In this document: positions 8,040 to 16,012 of the stretch, piece after piece | How positions within the stretch are numbered: position 1 is the first letter of the stretch | How the letters are laid out: the number at the start of each line of letters is the position of its first letter | Assembly (NCBI RefSeq): GCF_004917065.1 | Contig: NZ_SSYA01000001.1 | Coordinates: 824,550 to 888,549 of the forward strand | Length of the DNA stretch: 64,000 nucleotides | Direction: 5' to 3' | From: Geomonas ferrireducens | GTDB taxonomy: Bacteria > Desulfobacterota > Desulfuromonadia > Geobacterales > Geobacteraceae | Made by a program: the position numbers and the translations under genes | Notes under the pieces: generated by a model | Told to the model about the DNA's origin: nothing | The model's input: only the letters and a program-made list of their open reading frames with translations | The model's database searches: none

Positions 8040-8262
8040 AGGGGCAACGACAGCAAATCGCTGCGGGGCCCCGTCCCCCTTTACGAACTTCCATCCGAGA
8101 GGGGGAGGTCGCCTACGAAGCGCAGGACATGAACTCGCGCTCCCCCCTTTGCGAAGGAGGACGGGGGATCTAAGTAAGTTCGGCATGAATCAATTTTCGC
8201 GCAGCGTCCGCGATCTGACCAAGGCAAATCCCCCCTGCCCCCCCTTCGCAAAGGGGGGAACG
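8040..8262. repeat. C-rich dispersed intergenic repeats (copies 2 and 3)
   Basis: This 336-base gap between pal and the TPR gene is mostly repeat. 8221-8256 matches 619-654 almost base for base (AAGGCAAATCCCCCCTG...). An inverted, shorter relative (CCCCCTTT... and CTCCCCCCTTTGCGAAGG) fills about 8070-8170. No open frame was seen. Confidence 0.55.
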
Positions 8263-8302
8263 TTGCGGCTCCTGCAACGCTGCGTGGGCTGAGCCATCTT
8301 CA

Positions 8303-8336
8303 GGCCGCTGTACTCCTCATTACCCGGAGTACGGCC
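8303..8336 (+). terminator. Hairpin, possible terminator of pal
   Basis: GGCCG-C-TGTACTCC pairs with GGAGTA-CGGCC around a nine-base loop, followed by CTTTCAG rather than a long T run. It lies in the 5' region of the TPR gene, so it could equally be a leader structure of that gene. Confidence 0.4.
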
Positions 8337-8359
8337 CTTTCAGCATTAAAAGGTGTGCA

Positions 8360-10267
8360 ATGAATCACAAATCAAGACGCGGTGCCTTGCGTGCCGCCAT
8401 CGTCGTTGTCGCCTTTCTTTCCTGCGGTTTTACCTGGGGGGGGAAGGACAAATGCACGGAAGCTCGTGAAACAATAGAAAAGATCACCCCCGAGAGTGCC
8501 GCCGCAGAGAGGGCCGAGGCGGAGCGCAAGGTGCGCGACCTCTGCCCCGACGGAGGTGCGCCGCTTTACCTGAAGGGGATTTCCATGGAAGCGGCCCACG
8601 ACAGCGATGGCGCCGTGACTGCCTACCGCGATGCCTTCGCCAAGGATCCGCTCCTTTTGCAGGCGAGGGGGCGCATCGGCCTTTTGCTCCTGGCGAAAGG
8701 TAACCGCGAGGAGGCTTCGGTCGACCTCTTCGAAGCGGCGCGACAGACGAAAGAGCCGCGCTACGCACGAGCCCTTGCCGACATCTTCCTCGACGCCAAA
8801 CTTTACGCCCTGGCCCTCACCCAGTACCGCCAGGTCCAGCCCTCCTTCCCGGACGATGCGAACCTGTACCTCAGCATCGCCCGCAGCTACCGCGGCCTGG
8901 GCGACCAGAACCACGCCATGGAGGCCCTTCAGGAAGCGCTCCGCCTGCAGACGGGTAACGCCACGGTCCATCTCGAACTGGGCACCCTGTACCAGGAGCG
9001 CAACGACTACGTGCAGGCTGCGGCACATCTGCGCCAGGCGATCACCGCAGATCCAAACAACGCCAGCTACCATTTCCGGCTGGCCCAACTGCTGGAACTC
9101 TCGGGGAAACGCGACGAAGCCGCCAAGGAATACGCGCGTTCCGGGGTGAAGCGCACCGACACGCTCGCCGACCATCTGAAACGGGCGGCCAAATACGAAG
9201 ACGAAGGCGAGTTCGCCCTCGCGGCGACCGAATATCGCGCCCTGCTGGTGAAGAATCCCGACGCGGCCGGTGTGCGCGAGAAACTGGGCGACGCCGAACT
9301 GGCCGCCGGCCACGACGCAGAGGCGATCACCGCTTACGAGGATGCCCTGCGCAAGAAGGAGGATTCCGGGCGGGTGCGTTACCACCTGGGCACCCTCTAC
9401 GAGCGCAAGGGGGACCTTGACGAGGCGGTACGCAACTTCAGCGCGTCGCTCAGGCTCGATCCGGCCAACAGCGACGCCCGCAGGCGGCTTGCCGACATCT
9501 ACGCCCTGCGCGGCGATCTTGAGGAAGCGATCCGGGCCTATCAGGACCTCATCTCGCGGCAGGCCGACAACCCGCTGAACTACTTGAAACTCGCGCGGCT
9601 GCAGGAAAAGCGGCGTACCTACAAGGACGCGATCGGCTCCTATGAGAAGGCGCTCGCCCTGGACCCTGCGAACAGCGAGGCGCACCGCAGCATCGCCTTC
9701 CTGTTCCTGCGCTTGAAGCAGCCCGAGCAGGCCGAGCAGCACCTGCACGAGGTGCTGAAACTCGATCCGAGGAATGCGCAGGCAAGGGACGCGCTCATCT
9801 CCTTGTCGGTGAAGCAGAAGAAGTACGACCAGGTGACCTCCCTGCTCGAGGAGGACGCGCGCCTGAACCCGCAAAGTGCCGACAGTCAGTACCGGCTCGG
9901 CGTGATCTACGCATTCAAACGCGAGGACGAAAAGGCCCTGCAACAGTTCGACGCGGCATTGAAGTTGAAGCCGGACCATGCGAGGGCCCTGAACGCGTTA
10001 GGCAAGCTCTACCTGAAGGAAGGGGACCGGGACAAGGCGCGTGAGGCCTTCGCCGCGGCAAGAAAGGCGGATCCGGACCTGCTCGAGCCTGTGGAGCTTT
10101 GGAGCAAACTGAGCGCGGAGCCGAAGAAATACGCGGAAAAGAAGGCGAAAGTGAGCAAGTCCTCGAAGAAGAAAAAGGGGAGCTCGAAGGCGGTTTCTAA
10201 GTCGAAGAAGAAAGGGAGTTCCAAAGGAGCCTCGAAGAAGGGGGCCAAGCGGAAGTCCAAACGGTAG
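8360..10267 (+). CDS. Exported TPR-repeat protein with lysine-rich tail
   Basis: 635 residues. An N-terminal export signal (8-25) ends in FLSCG, which could be a weak lipobox. Residues about 65-585 are consecutive 34-residue tetratricopeptide repeats, with the usual (A/L)xxYxxALxLDPxN signatures (LALDPANSEAHRSIA, LKLDPRNAQARDAL, LKLKPDHARALNALG). The last 45 residues are almost only Lys and Ser (KKKKGSSK repeats) and would bind nucleic acid, acidic polysaccharide or membrane phospholipid head groups. TPR superhelices are scaffolds; a cell-envelope assembly or polysaccharide-export scaffold is possible but nothing nearby fixes the partner. A strong terminator follows. Confidence 0.85.
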   Translation: MNHKSRRGALRAAIVVVAFLSCGFTWGGKDKCTEARETIEKITPESAAAERAEAERKVRDLCPDGGAPLYLKGISMEAAHDSDGAVTAYRDAFAKDPLLLQARGRIGLLLLAKGNREEASVDLFEAARQTKEPRYARALADIFLDAKLYALALTQYRQVQPSFPDDANLYLSIARSYRGLGDQNHAMEALQEALRLQTGNATVHLELGTLYQERNDYVQAAAHLRQAITADPNNASYHFRLAQLLELSGKRDEAAKEYARSGVKRTDTLADHLKRAAKYEDEGEFALAATEYRALLVKNPDAAGVREKLGDAELAAGHDAEAITAYEDALRKKEDSGRVRYHLGTLYERKGDLDEAVRNFSASLRLDPANSDARRRLADIYALRGDLEEAIRAYQDLISRQADNPLNYLKLARLQEKRRTYKDAIGSYEKALALDPANSEAHRSIAFLFLRLKQPEQAEQHLHEVLKLDPRNAQARDALISLSVKQKKYDQVTSLLEEDARLNPQSADSQYRLGVIYAFKREDEKALQQFDAALKLKPDHARALNALGKLYLKEGDRDKAREAFAAARKADPDLLEPVELWSKLSAEPKKYAEKKAKVSKSSKKKKGSSKAVSKSKKKGSSKGASKKGAKRKSKR

Positions 10268-10289
10268 CTGATCGCTTGCGTTGAAAAAA

Positions 10290-10322
10290 GAAAGGAGGCG
10301 CTGCACAAGGCGCCTCCTTTTT
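10290..10322. terminator. Bidirectional terminator between TPR and OB-fold-like genes
   Basis: GGAGGCGC and GCGCCTCC form an 8-bp stem, flanked by an A-rich run on the left and TTTTT on the right, so both convergent genes can use it. Confidence 0.85.
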
Positions 10323-10341
10323 CACCATCGATGGCTTTGCG

Positions 10342-10797
10342 TCACCGGCGCCAGCCTGCCCAGACCGGGACGCCTGCCGCGTCTCGCAGTTGCAGAACCG
10401 CGTCACCCTTTTTGACCTCCGCCGCGATGATGGCGGGCTTGCCGTCGAAATTGATCCGCGCGCCCTTCACTTCGACCCGGTCCCCCTTCTCGATCTTCGT
10501 GTCGAGGCGCTCCACGAACCACGCCGGGCCGAGATGCACCGGGATGGTCCCCTGGTCGGTCTTCAACTGGAGATGCACGCCGTTGCCCGGTCCCTTCCTT
10601 GCCGACATGACCTCCACCTTTACCACTTCACCGGCCACGGTCTCCACCTTCGCCGGGTCGTAGAGCCGCTGGTAGGCGCCGTTCATGCCCCATCCCCCGC
10701 TGCCGCGCCACCCTTGCCACGGAGCGGCGTAGGCTGAAGCGGTGATGGTTAAAGCAAGCAGTGATGTCACAACTACGGAGACGTTTCTTGTTGCCAT
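10342..10797 (-). CDS. Small secreted protein, probable OB-fold
   Basis: 151 residues with a signal peptide (cleaved after AYA, about residue 25). The mature part runs VAGEVVKVEVM, GVHLQLKTDQG, IPVHLGPAWFVE and KGDRVEVKGARINFDGKPAIIAAEVKKGDAVLQLRD; this alternation of beta strands with the GDRVEVKG turn is typical of OB-fold periplasmic proteins (BOF/YgiW-like), often annotated as magnesium- or DNA-binding. The ATG at 10797 has AAGGAGG at 10803-10809; the longer frame starting at 10836 lacks one. It stands alone and function is unknown. Confidence 0.7.
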   Translation of the reverse strand: MATRNVSVVVTSLLALTITASAYAAPWQGWRGSGGWGMNGAYQRLYDPAKVETVAGEVVKVEVMSARKGPGNGVHLQLKTDQGTIPVHLGPAWFVERLDTKIEKGDRVEVKGARINFDGKPAIIAAEVKKGDAVLQLRDAAGVPVWAGWRR

Positions 10798-11012
10798 AAG
10801 AACCTCCTTGTGTGAAATAGGCTGAAAGCATACCACCGCCGGGGACTTCCTCAGCTATAAAGCTCCAGACGCCTCATCTATTCCATTCAGAACTCTCTGA
10901 GGCCGCCTGGTTAACGAAACCATCGATCAAGTCAGCGCTATCGCAGCACTCCGCAGCTCAGCAAGATGGCGGGTAACCGCCGTTGAAGCCAAATAGAGAA
11001 GAAAGGACGCAT

Positions 11013-12377
11013 GTGAACCGGAAAATAGTCGAACAGGTGACGCTGCTTGCCAGCGTGATCAAGTGGGCAAGCTACGCCTCCATCGTAGGGGTACTGGTGG
11101 GAGGGGGCACCACGGCCTTTTTGAAGGCCCTTTCCTGGACCTCTGCACAGTACGCCAAGGTGCCTGACTACTACCTGCTGTTGCCGCTGACCCTCGTCGT
11201 GAGCACCCTGCTGGTCAGGTGGTTCGCCCCTGACGCTGCCGGGCACGGCACCGAGAAGGTGATTGAGGCGGTGCACCAGAAGATGGGGAGAATATCCGTG
11301 ATGGTTGTCCCGGTTAAATTGGCCGCCACTGTCATCACGCTGGCCGGCGGTGGCTCGGCGGGCAAGGAAGGCCCCTGCGCACAGATCGGCGCCGGGCTTG
11401 CCTCTTCCTTCGCATCTTTGTTGCGGCTGAACGACGTCGACCGGCGCAAGCTTGTGATCTGCGGCATCAGTGCCGGGTTCGCCACCGTCTTCGGCACCCC
11501 CATCGCCGGTGCGCTTTTCGGCGTCGAGGTGCTTGTGCTCGGACAGGTCTTCTACGACGTGCTCTTTCCTTCTTTCGTCGCTGGCATCATTGGGTTCCAC
11601 GTGGCGGGAAAACTTGGGGCGAGCTATCCGCATCCAGCCACTGAAATCATCCCCGCCGTCACCGGCTGGAGCTTCACCGAGATGATCCTGCTCGGCATCT
11701 GGTGCGGTCTCGCGGCCCTGCTCTTTATCGAGCTCATGCAGTTGGGGCACCGGCTTTTCGGCCGACTTTCATGGCACCCGGTGGTGAAGGCTATTTTCGG
11801 CGGGGCGCTAATGGTGCTGATCGGCAGGTTCGTGTCCCAGCGCTACCTGGGTCTCGGGCTGGACAGTATCGACGCCGCGCTGAAGGGGCAGGTACTTCCT
11901 TTCGACGCCACCTTCATGAAGATGATCGCCACTTCGATCACCCTGGGAAGTGGCGGCAGTGGCGGCGTCGTCACCCCTATCTTCTTCATTGGAACGGCAG
12001 CGGGGAACCTTTTCGCGTCGCTTTTCCATGAACCGCTGGTCGCCACCTTCTCGGCGATCGGCATGGTCGCCCTTCTCGCCGGCGCCGCCAACACCCCGAT
12101 CGCCGCATCGGTGATGGCCATGGAGCTCTTCGGCGCTGGAATCGCCCCGCATGCAGGCGTCGCCTGCATGGTCAGTTTTCTCATCGTCGGATACCGCAGC
12201 ATCTATCCGAGCCAGATCCTCGGCATCCAGAAAAGCACTTCCTTGAAGGTGGAAACGGGCAGGCCCCTCGGTCAACTGAACCCCGAGAAACTGCAGGACC
12301 GCCTGGCTATCTCCTTCCCAGCCTTCATAGTTAAGGGAGCGAAGGTGCTTGGCAAAGGGAGGAAAATCCGCAAATAA
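11013..12377 (+). CDS. ClC-family chloride channel/transporter
   Basis: 454 residues with ten or more hydrophobic helices. Family motifs are GKEGPCAQIG (the GREGP/GKEGP selectivity loop), GISAGFATVFGTPIAGALFGVE and GSGGSGGVVTPIFFIG. The position corresponding to the GSGIP loop is not clearly conserved, and a gating-glutamate residue of the GxEGP loop is retained. No C-terminal CBS domain is present. The start is GTG at 11013: GAAAGGA precedes it by five bases, whereas the overlapping ATG at 11011 is out of frame and the TTG at 10983 has no ribosome site. Its role would be chloride or fluoride transport or pH/osmotic balance at the inner membrane; which anion cannot be read. Confidence 0.88.
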   Translation: MNRKIVEQVTLLASVIKWASYASIVGVLVGGGTTAFLKALSWTSAQYAKVPDYYLLLPLTLVVSTLLVRWFAPDAAGHGTEKVIEAVHQKMGRISVMVVPVKLAATVITLAGGGSAGKEGPCAQIGAGLASSFASLLRLNDVDRRKLVICGISAGFATVFGTPIAGALFGVEVLVLGQVFYDVLFPSFVAGIIGFHVAGKLGASYPHPATEIIPAVTGWSFTEMILLGIWCGLAALLFIELMQLGHRLFGRLSWHPVVKAIFGGALMVLIGRFVSQRYLGLGLDSIDAALKGQVLPFDATFMKMIATSITLGSGGSGGVVTPIFFIGTAAGNLFASLFHEPLVATFSAIGMVALLAGAANTPIAASVMAMELFGAGIAPHAGVACMVSFLIVGYRSIYPSQILGIQKSTSLKVETGRPLGQLNPEKLQDRLAISFPAFIVKGAKVLGKGRKIRK

Positions 12378-12516
12378 ACCGCGGTTGCCACCCCCGGTAG
12401 TGATCGGGCGCCCTGTCGTAAAAGTTAATTTTTTCACATCTGATATCATGGTTTCCTTGTCTTCGTGGTAAGCGGCTGGTTCACCCGCCGAAAATCGCAG
12501 GCACAAGGAGGCTCAC

Positions 12517-13557
12517 ATGGAAAAAAGTTCCGGCAGGGTTGTCGTTATCACCGGCGCATCGGCCGGTGTCGGGCGCGCCATAGCGCAGGCGTTCGCCCGC
12601 GAGGGTGCATGTATCGGTCTTTTCGCGCGGAACCTGGAGAGGCTCGAGGCAGCCAGGGAAGAGGTGGAACGACTCGGGGGAAAGGCGCTCGTGCTCGTGG
12701 GGGATGTGGCTGACTCCGGGCGGGTTGAGGAGGCCGCGACCGAGGTGGAGCGGGAATTCGGCCCTATCGATGTATGGGTCAATAACGCCATGACCTCGGT
12801 CTTCTCTCCGTTCGACGCTATGACGCCCGAGGAATTCAAAAGGGTTACCGAGGTGACCTATCTCGGCGCTGTGCACGGCACCATGGCGGCACTGAAGAGG
12901 ATGCTGCCTCGCGACGACGGCATCATCATCCAGGTAGGCTCGGCCCTCGCCGATCGTAGTATCCCGCTGCAGTCCGCCTACTGCGGCGCAAAGCACGGCA
13001 TGCGCGGCTTCACCGACTCGATCCGCTGCGAACTTCTGCACAGGAAAAGCCGCGTGCGCATGACCATGGTGCAACTCCCCGCGATGAACACTCCCCAGTT
13101 CGACTGGGTGAAGTCGCGTCTTCCGAACCGCCCGCAGCCGGTCCCCCCGATATTCCAGCCCGATGTAGCCGCAAGGGCCATCGTCTGGGCCTCACACCAC
13201 CGGCGCCGGGAAATATACGTCGGCATGCCGACGGTGAAGGCGATGTGGGGCAACAAGTTCATCCCCGGCCTCATCGACCGTTATCTCGGCCGCACCGGGT
13301 ATCGTTCGCAGCAAACCGATGAACCGGAGCGGGCGGACCGGCCCGCGAACCTGTGGGAAAGCGTTCCCGGGCCGTACGCCGCGCACGGTCGCTTCGACGC
13401 GCGTGCGAAGTCGACTAGCGCACAAGTCTGGATCTCCGAGAACAAGTGGGGGCTTGGCATCATGTTGGCGGGATGCGCCATGGCGGCGGCCGCTTTCGCC
13501 GAGGCTCGCGGCAAGTCCGGATCGCGAAGCAAGCCCTTTTGGCATCGGAAGCTATAG
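12517..13557 (+). CDS. Short-chain dehydrogenase/reductase with C-terminal membrane segment
   Basis: 346 residues. The Rossmann motif TGASAGVG (12-19), the NNA motif (89-91) and the catalytic Ser142, Tyr155 and Lys159 (YCGAK) are all present, so it should be an active NAD(P)-dependent oxidoreductase. After the usual 250-residue domain come about 90 extra residues ending in a hydrophobic stretch (WGLGIMLAGCAMAAAAFA), which may anchor it to the membrane. AAGGAGG precedes the ATG. The substrate is unknown. Its last codons lie in the first, most degenerate unit of the 21-22-nt tandem array that fills the region downstream. Confidence 0.88.
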   Translation: MEKSSGRVVVITGASAGVGRAIAQAFAREGACIGLFARNLERLEAAREEVERLGGKALVLVGDVADSGRVEEAATEVEREFGPIDVWVNNAMTSVFSPFDAMTPEEFKRVTEVTYLGAVHGTMAALKRMLPRDDGIIIQVGSALADRSIPLQSAYCGAKHGMRGFTDSIRCELLHRKSRVRMTMVQLPAMNTPQFDWVKSRLPNRPQPVPPIFQPDVAARAIVWASHHRRREIYVGMPTVKAMWGNKFIPGLIDRYLGRTGYRSQQTDEPERADRPANLWESVPGPYAAHGRFDARAKSTSAQVWISENKWGLGIMLAGCAMAAAAFAEARGKSGSRSKPFWHRKL

Positions 13558-13817
13558 CTTGTGCAGTCGGATGCCGTAGCTTTGACGGGCGAAACTTATG
13601 GCTTCGCAAGTCGAATGAGAAGGTATCGGGCCGGAAGTTATAGGTTTCGGGGTTGGAAGTGGCAGGTTTGGGCCCCGAAGTGGTAGGTTTGGGGCGCGAA
13701 GTGGTAGGTTTGGAGGACGGAAGTGAAAGGTTTCGATTCGAAAGTGGCAGGTTTGGGTCCCGAAGTGGCAGCCGAAGTGATAGGTTTGGCAGTCTGAAGT
13801 GATAGGCTGGGAATCGG
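13548..13817. repeat. Degenerate 21-22-nt tandem repeat array
   Basis: About thirteen head-to-tail units with consensus GAAGTGRTAGGTTTGGGNNNC. Unit starts (GAAG) fall at 13634, 13656, 13677, 13698, 13720, 13741, 13762, 13774 and 13796; units further left, back to the last codons of the SDR gene, are more diverged. The mix of 21- and 22-base periods breaks any reading frame, so it is not coding. One unit (13762-13773) is truncated to 12 bases. It fills the 341-base gap except for the terminator that follows. Confidence 0.85.
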
Positions 13818-13858
13818 ACGGTGGAGGTTACAAGCCAGGAGCGCTGCCGGAGGCAAAA

Positions 13859-13900
13859 GACGAAAAAGGGGGACGGCTGATGCCGTCCCCCTTTTTCGTC
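13859..13900. terminator. Strong bidirectional terminator
   Basis: GGGGGACGGC, TGAT loop, GCCGTCCCCC: a perfect 10-bp stem that extends through flanking A5 and T5 and GACG/CGTC. It serves the minus-strand receiver gene that ends at 13899 and anything transcribed from the SDR side. Confidence 0.92.
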
Positions 13901-14636
13901 ATTCCTTGCTCTTCTTGAAGTAACCCAGGAATTCCTGGCGGGTTAACCACTTCTTGCGCACGAGGTGCTCGATGCCGCGGCTCATGGCCTGACGCTCGCC
14001 ATCCTTCATCTCTCCCTTCAGGAGTACGAAGAACGGGATGTTCCTTGTCTGCGGGTAGAGCCGGAAACGCTCCAAGAGCTCGAAGGCCGCCTGGTCCGGG
14101 AGCATGAGCGCACAGAACATCATGTACGGATGCATGATGGTGCCAACGGCCACCGCCTCCTTGGCGGTGTAAGCGTTCACCACCTCAAACCCCATCTTGG
14201 TGAGCGCCTTCTGTACATCCTCTTCACCCCTGCGGGTCACCATCATCACCTGCAGGTCGTAATCCTCGGATTCCTCAGCCAGCCCAAGCTGGTTAAGCTT
14301 CCTCGTCATGTATGGGACGTCCATCGGGAGGGTGAAGAACCCAGCCACCGGGAAGACCGCCCCCACCTGGCCGATCTCGCTCAGGTACATCGGAAGAATC
14401 GGAATCTCGCGAGTTGCCGGGTTCTCCTTCAGCTTCAAGAGCACCCCCCATCCATCGTCAGACCAGGGGGAAAGATCGAGGAGGATCGCCCTCGGCGTGC
14501 AACCGGTCAGTTCCGAGATCTTCGCCGTCCTTGCCCGGTGCCCTCCTTCCGCCAGATAGCTGCAGACGATGGCTCCGCGCTCAACGCGCTCGCCCAGTCC
14601 CATGATCCAGAGTTCCCGCTCATCACATTCGATCAT
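13899..14636 (-). CDS. Tandem-receiver response regulator-like protein
   Basis: 245 residues forming two receiver-like halves. The first (about 1-125) has AILLDLSPWSDDGWGVLLKLKENP, with an Asp where phosphorylation normally occurs, followed by REIPILPM. The second (about 128-240) has LQVMMVTRRGEEDVQKALTKMGFEVVNAY and then CALMLPDQAAFELLERFR, where the phospho-acceptor Asp is replaced. Acidic residues that bind magnesium are poorly kept in both. There is no output domain. It may act as a phosphate sink, adaptor or pseudo-receiver. The gene stands alone, ending in a strong terminator. Confidence 0.65.
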   Translation of the reverse strand: MIECDERELWIMGLGERVERGAIVCSYLAEGGHRARTAKISELTGCTPRAILLDLSPWSDDGWGVLLKLKENPATREIPILPMYLSEIGQVGAVFPVAGFFTLPMDVPYMTRKLNQLGLAEESEDYDLQVMMVTRRGEEDVQKALTKMGFEVVNAYTAKEAVAVGTIMHPYMMFCALMLPDQAAFELLERFRLYPQTRNIPFFVLLKGEMKDGERQAMSRGIEHLVRKKWLTRQEFLGYFKKSKE

Positions 14637-14905
14637 CTGCGCTCCTTATCGTACCTGCGCCCGGTCATGAACCTCTCCGGGGCGTACCTTTAATGGTGTG
14701 AAGAGCACCGTTGCCGCAAGCAGGCTCGCCGTCCGGAGGGCGGGATGCCGCTCCCACCGCGCCGTTCCGGTTCACTCAGAATTTTTAATAAATAACATAT
14801 TTTTACTACAGAGCAAGAAAAAGTTGTGCAGTTGAATTGACCAGCGATATGTGATACCAATCGCTGACCGCTGTTCGGGTGCAACCGCTAAAGGAGGGGA
14901 AGTTT

Positions 14906-16012
14906 ATGAAGAGCAGGGTATTTTTCGCTGACATGCGCGCCGGAGCCAAGGAGAACCTTTTCGCCAAAATCGGGCGACTGATGCAGCAGGCTGGGCTTTC
15001 GGTGGCGATCGCCCCCGGCGACCTGGTCGCGGTAAAGGTGCACTTCGGTGAGCGGGGGAACCATACCTTCATCCGCCCGATCTTTTTACGCCGCGTGGTC
15101 GATGAGATCAAGGGGTGCGAGGGGAAACCTTTCCTCACCGACTCTTCCACGCTCTACCCCGGTGAGCGCAAGGAAGCGGTATCCGCCCTTGCCTGCGCCG
15201 TCGAGAACGGTTTCGCATACGCGGTGGTGAATGCGCCGCTCATCATGTGCGACGGCCTCAAGGGGCATAACGCGAAGGACGTGCAGGTGGATGGCGAGGT
15301 CCTGAAGACGGTGAACATAGGGGCGGAGATCCTCGAAGCGGACGCCCTGATCGCGGTGTCGCACTTCAAGTGCCACGAGTTGACCGGCTTCGGCGGGACG
15401 CTTAAGAACCTCGGCATGGGATGCTCGAGCCGCACCGGGAAGATGCAGCAGCACTCGACGGTGGCCCCTAAGGTCGCGGAGCGTTTCTGCAACGGCTGCA
15501 GCGTCTGCCTCAAGTCCTGCGCCCATGCCGCCATCACCATCATCGAAGGGAAAGCCCACATCGATGCGGATGCCTGCGTCGGGTGCAGCCGCTGCATCAC
15601 CGCCTGCCAGAGAAAGGCGATCAACATCCAGTGGAACGAGAGCGCCTCGCTCGTCATGCGCAAGATGGCCGAGTACGCCAAGGGGGCCCTGCATGGCAAG
15701 GCCGGCAAGACCCTGTTCCTCAACTTCATCACCCAGGTCTCCCCGGCCTGCGACTGTTACGGCCACGCCGACGCCCCCATCGTGAACGATATCGGCATAT
15801 GCGCCTCCACCGACCCGGTGGCGCTGGACCAGGCCTGCGCCGATCTGGTGAACAACGCCCGCGGCAACCAGGACACCGCGCTCGCCTCAGGGCACGAGCC
15901 GGGAGGCGACAAGTTCCGCGGCGTTCATCCCGAGATCGACTGGGAGGTGCAGTTGGAGCACGCCGAGAAGATCGGTATCGGTACCAGGAGCTACGAGCTC
16001 GTCAAAATCTAG
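14906..16012 (+). CDS. DUF362 protein with two [4Fe-4S] ferredoxin clusters
   Basis: 368 residues. The N-terminal half is a DUF362 domain (VKVHFGERGNHTFIRP, FLTDSSTLYPGERK, VSHFKCHELTGFGGTLKNLGMG). Two ferredoxin motifs follow, CNGCSVCLKSCAHAAI and CVGCSRCITACQRKAI, each with four Cys for one cluster; then a C-terminal DUF362 segment with DPVALDQACADLVN. Members are cytoplasmic iron-sulfur proteins thought to pass electrons or act in anaerobic metabolism. The ATG at 14906 has AAGGAGGGG upstream. Its stop TAG overlaps the stop of the convergent gene within a single CTAG at 16009-16012. Confidence 0.88.
   Translation: MKSRVFFADMRAGAKENLFAKIGRLMQQAGLSVAIAPGDLVAVKVHFGERGNHTFIRPIFLRRVVDEIKGCEGKPFLTDSSTLYPGERKEAVSALACAVENGFAYAVVNAPLIMCDGLKGHNAKDVQVDGEVLKTVNIGAEILEADALIAVSHFKCHELTGFGGTLKNLGMGCSSRTGKMQQHSTVAPKVAERFCNGCSVCLKSCAHAAITIIEGKAHIDADACVGCSRCITACQRKAINIQWNESASLVMRKMAEYAKGALHGKAGKTLFLNFITQVSPACDCYGHADAPIVNDIGICASTDPVALDQACADLVNNARGNQDTALASGHEPGGDKFRGVHPEIDWEVQLEHAEKIGIGTRSYELVKI

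Noticed and set aside
8372-9979. A 535-codon minus-strand frame over the TPR gene
   Set aside because: Shadow of the TPR repeats; no recognisable domain and no ribosome site.
13548-13817. CRISPR array
   Set aside because: Units are contiguous with no unique spacers, are degenerate, and no cas gene is nearby.
13638-13856. A 72-codon minus-strand frame with repeated QTYHF-type heptads
   Set aside because: The heptads come from the 21-nt units; the 22-nt units and a 12-base unit break the period, so it is not a real coding repeat.
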